Source of the DNA: Emcibacter sp. SYSU 3D8
GTDB lineage: Bacteria > Pseudomonadota > Alphaproteobacteria > SMXS01
Length of the DNA: 64,000 nucleotides
Direction: 5' to 3'
Assembly: GCF_039655875.1 (NCBI RefSeq)
Contig: NZ_JBBYXK010000004.1
Coordinates: 310,001-374,000 of the forward strand
Both the position numbers and the translations under genes were made by a program. The notes beneath the pieces are model-generated. The model searched no databases. It was not told the DNA's origin and was given only the letters and a program-made list of their open reading frames with translations. Below, in pieces: positions 61,743 through 64,000 of the stretch (its first letter is position 1; every line of letters begins with the position of its first letter).

Positions 61743-62843
61743 TCAGGTAATGACGGCTTCACGCACGCGCACCCGTCCGCTGAGATATTCGTTGAGCGGC
61801 CTGAGCGCGGGAATGTGGCTGAAGATCACGTTCATCACCACTGTGATCGGTACGGCCATCAGCGCGCCGGGAATGCCCCACAGCCAGGTCCAGATCACCA
61901 CTGACAGGAATACGATGACGGGGTTGAGGGTAAAGCGGCGGCCCAGCAGGCTGGGGGTGATGAAGCTCGCCTCGAGCATATTGGCGACGGTGTAGATGGC
62001 GGGCGCAAGCAGCGCGTCGCCAATGCCGGAGAACTGCAGCAACGCGGCGACCGTGACCAGGCTGAGCCCGATCAGAAATCCGATATAGGGAATGAAGTTG
62101 AGAATGGCGACGGTGATGCCCCAGAACAGCGCATTGTTCAGGCCGATGGCATAGAGGCCGCCGCCGACCACCGCGCCCAGCGCCACGTTGATCAGCAGGA
62201 TGGTGATAAGGTATGAAGATACCTCGCTCTCGATCTTGTTGATGATGGACACGACGGCGCGCTTGTCGTGGAATGTGGGCATCAGCCGGACGGTTTTTTC
62301 CTTGAACATGTCGCCGGCCGCCAGCAGGAAATACAACAGCACCAGCATCATGGCGAGATTGACGCCGATATGCTGGATGCCGCCGGCAATGCGCTCCATC
62401 ATCGATGGCGAAGCGGCAACGATCGTGGTCGTCCGCTTCTTCCGGTCGGTGTTGGTCAGGTTCATCACATCGGCGGACGCCTTCTCCACCGTGGCGACGG
62501 ACTCGCGCATCGGCCTGAACTTGCGCTCAAGCTGCTTGGCGATCTTGGGCGCCCGGTCGATCCAGTCGATGGCCGGTTTGCTGACGGCCGTCACGGCAAG
62601 CGCGGCCACGCCAATCAGTGTCGCGAGGACGATCGCGGCGAGCAGGGGCGATGGCACGCCCCGCCGCGCCAGCGGCCGGATCAGCGGCGCGAAGGTAAAG
62701 CCCATGAGGACCGCGCCGACCAGCGGGATGAATACATCGGCTGCAAAATACAGGCTTGAGACGACCGCGCAGACGAACAGTCCGATGAGCGATATGTAGG
62801 CCCAGCGTTGCAGCTTTTCTGTCGGAAGCGGTGTTGGCATCAT
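61743..62843 (-). CDS. AI-2E (YdgG/PerM) family transporter
   Basis: The 366-aa membrane protein has about eight hydrophobic segments: a pair at the N terminus, a soluble stretch (about 95-160) and a C-terminal bundle with ILNFIPYIGFLIG, PSLLGRRFTLNPVIVFLSVVIWTWLWGIPGALMAVP, which is the family hallmark. Members have been linked to autoinducer-2 export or Na+/H+ exchange; the substrate here is unknown. Confidence 0.92.
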   Translation of the reverse strand: MMPTPLPTEKLQRWAYISLIGLFVCAVVSSLYFAADVFIPLVGAVLMGFTFAPLIRPLARRGVPSPLLAAIVLATLIGVAALAVTAVSKPAIDWIDRAPKIAKQLERKFRPMRESVATVEKASADVMNLTNTDRKKRTTTIVAASPSMMERIAGGIQHIGVNLAMMLVLLYFLLAAGDMFKEKTVRLMPTFHDKRAVVSIINKIESEVSSYLITILLINVALGAVVGGGLYAIGLNNALFWGITVAILNFIPYIGFLIGLSLVTVAALLQFSGIGDALLAPAIYTVANMLEASFITPSLLGRRFTLNPVIVFLSVVIWTWLWGIPGALMAVPITVVMNVIFSHIPALRPLNEYLSGRVRVREAVIT

Positions 62844-62957
62844 CGGGCAGGAACCGGTTTGAGGAGCGGCACAATAGCACCACGCGTCGTGACCGCCCGC
62901 AATAACCGACCGATCTGCTCGCGAACGCGTCAGAACGCCGCCAGTTCCGCTCGAGGG

Positions 62958-63842
62958 CTAGAGTTCCCGGGCGTTGAAGGTGTCGCAGGCATCCATGGTG
63001 CCCGTCTGCATGCCCTGTCGAAACCAGCGCACCCGCTGGGCCGAGCTGCCGTGGGTGAACGCGTCGGGAACCACATGGCCCTGAGCCTGCTTTTGCAGCC
63101 GGTCGTCGCCGATCGCGGTGGCCGCGGTCAATGCTTCGTCGATGTCCCCTGCCTCGAGCAGGTCGCGGCTGCGGCGTGCATGGTAGGCCCATATTCCGGC
63201 GAAGCAGTCGGCCTGTAGTTCCTGCCTGACGGACAGGGCGTTGCCTTCTCTTTGGCTGGCCTGGGCACGCAGGCTCGCGACCTGCCTTGAGATGCCCAGC
63301 AGGGTCTGGACGTGGTGGCCGATCTCGTGGGCGATCACATAGGCCTGGGCAAAGTCGCCCGGTGCGCCGAAGCGGCTGCCGAGTTCGTCGAAGAAGCTGG
63401 TATCCAGATACACCTTCTGGTCGCCGGGACAGTAGAACGGTCCGGTCGCCGACTGGGCGAAGCCGCAGGCCGACTGGACCGAGCCGCTGAACAGGACCAG
63501 CTTGGGTTCCTCGTAGCTGCGGCCCATCAGGCCAAAGATCCGATGCCAGGTGTCTTCCGTGTCGGCGAGGACCGTGGCGACGAAGGCGCGGCTGTCCCGT
63601 GCTTCGGGCGAGGACGTGTCGACGGTGTGCGCCGGCGCTTGCGGCGCGCCGCCACCGCCCAGGAACACGGATGGGTCAACGCCGAAGTAAAGCCCTGCCA
63701 GCACGACGACGATCGTCCCGATGATCCCCAGCTTGCCGCCACCACCGCCGCTGCCGGGCATGCGCAAGCCGCGCCTGCCCGTGCTGCCCTGGCCACGCAT
63801 GTCTTCGATATTGCTGCTTTCGCGGCGGCCGCGCCAACGCAT
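62958..63842 (-). CDS. Neutral zinc metallopeptidase, YpfJ/KPN_02809 family
   Basis: The 294-aa product has one N-terminal membrane segment (LGIIGTIVVVLAGLYFGV, about 38-56) and an extracytoplasmic domain with the zinc motif HEIGHH (H172, E173, H176). The third-ligand region is RQELQADCFAGIWAYHA. GFAQSATGPFYCPGDQKVYLD and the C-terminal HGSSAQRVRWFRQG are family signatures. Confidence 0.93.
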   Translation of the reverse strand: MRWRGRRESSNIEDMRGQGSTGRRGLRMPGSGGGGGKLGIIGTIVVVLAGLYFGVDPSVFLGGGGAPQAPAHTVDTSSPEARDSRAFVATVLADTEDTWHRIFGLMGRSYEEPKLVLFSGSVQSACGFAQSATGPFYCPGDQKVYLDTSFFDELGSRFGAPGDFAQAYVIAHEIGHHVQTLLGISRQVASLRAQASQREGNALSVRQELQADCFAGIWAYHARRSRDLLEAGDIDEALTAATAIGDDRLQKQAQGHVVPDAFTHGSSAQRVRWFRQGMQTGTMDACDTFNAREL

Positions 63843-63913
63843 CGAGGTCTCCCGTACCTTTGTATCAACGGTAGTGAGTTGCGCGCGGCGTCACAAGCTG
63901 CCGGCGTATCACC

Positions 63914-64000
63914 CTACCTTTTGGGGCCGAATAGCGCCCACAGGATGAGCCCCAATACCGGCAGCAGCAGAATGACGACAATCCAGATCGCCTTGGACAG
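63914..64000 (-). CDS. PLD_N-type small membrane protein (5' end missing)
   Basis: The last 28 codons read through the window edge and end KAIWIVVILLLPVLGLILWALFGPKR. This is the typical end of the phospholipase-D nuclease N-terminal (PLD_N) family, small two-helix membrane proteins found alone in many bacteria. Function is unknown. Confidence 0.75.
   Translation of the reverse strand: MSKAIWIVVILLLPVLGLILWALFGPKR

Overview
The window is GC-rich, gene-dense chromosomal DNA from an alphaproteobacterium. The gene order tsaE-amgK-murU-addB-addA, and the block chvI-chvG-hprK-rapZ-EIIA-HPr lying next to ahcY and pckA, are arrangements known from Rhodospirillales, Rhizobiales, Caulobacterales and Sphingomonadales. 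The genus cannot be fixed from this sequence. No rRNA, tRNA, CRISPR array, transposase or prophage gene was recognised. Most long reading frames opposite real genes are shadows caused by the GC bias.

1-16 kb is a core, housekeeping region. It holds the AddAB recombination nuclease (addA runs off the left edge), peptidoglycan sugar recycling (AmgK, MurU), the tRNA t6A ATPase TsaE, S-adenosylhomocysteinase AhcY behind a perfect 18-bp palindrome, and the nitrogen-type PTS and cell-envelope signalling block (HPr, EIIA, RapZ, HprK, ChvG, ChvI). A HugZ-like heme/FMN protein and PEP carboxykinase follow.

16-25 kb is mixed. It contains an exported protein of unknown function, a J-domain protein, an MDR-type oxidoreductase, tandem PaaI thioesterases, an osmoprotectant ABC importer whose binding protein and permease are fused, a hybrid PAS histidine kinase and an alpha/beta hydrolase.

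25-61 kb is rich in catabolic and detoxification genes: an old-yellow-enzyme/2,4-dienoyl-CoA reductase homologue, an MFS carrier, a CoA ligase, two Rieske oxygenase alpha subunits, hotdog (MaoC-type) dehydratases, several VOC proteins, a nitronate monooxygenase-like enzyme, an FAH-family hydrolase, an SDR and a flavin monooxygenase of the acyl-CoA dehydrogenase fold. Together they suggest use of aromatic, terpenoid or steroid-like compounds, but no complete pathway can be read. Among them lie a ClC transporter, LemA/DUF3137, an MBOAT/SGNH O-acylation pair, ZntB, DmeF and ArfB.

The most unusual locus is 51.69-53.10 kb. It encodes a shortened threonyl-tRNA synthetase with catalytic and anticodon domains only, without the TGS and editing domains. 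Upstream is what reads as a complete threonine attenuator: a promoter, a short leader peptide with four consecutive threonine codons, mutually exclusive hairpins and an intrinsic terminator 47 bp before the synthetase start. The window closes with an AI-2E family membrane protein, a YpfJ-type zinc metallopeptidase and the end of a small PLD_N membrane protein.
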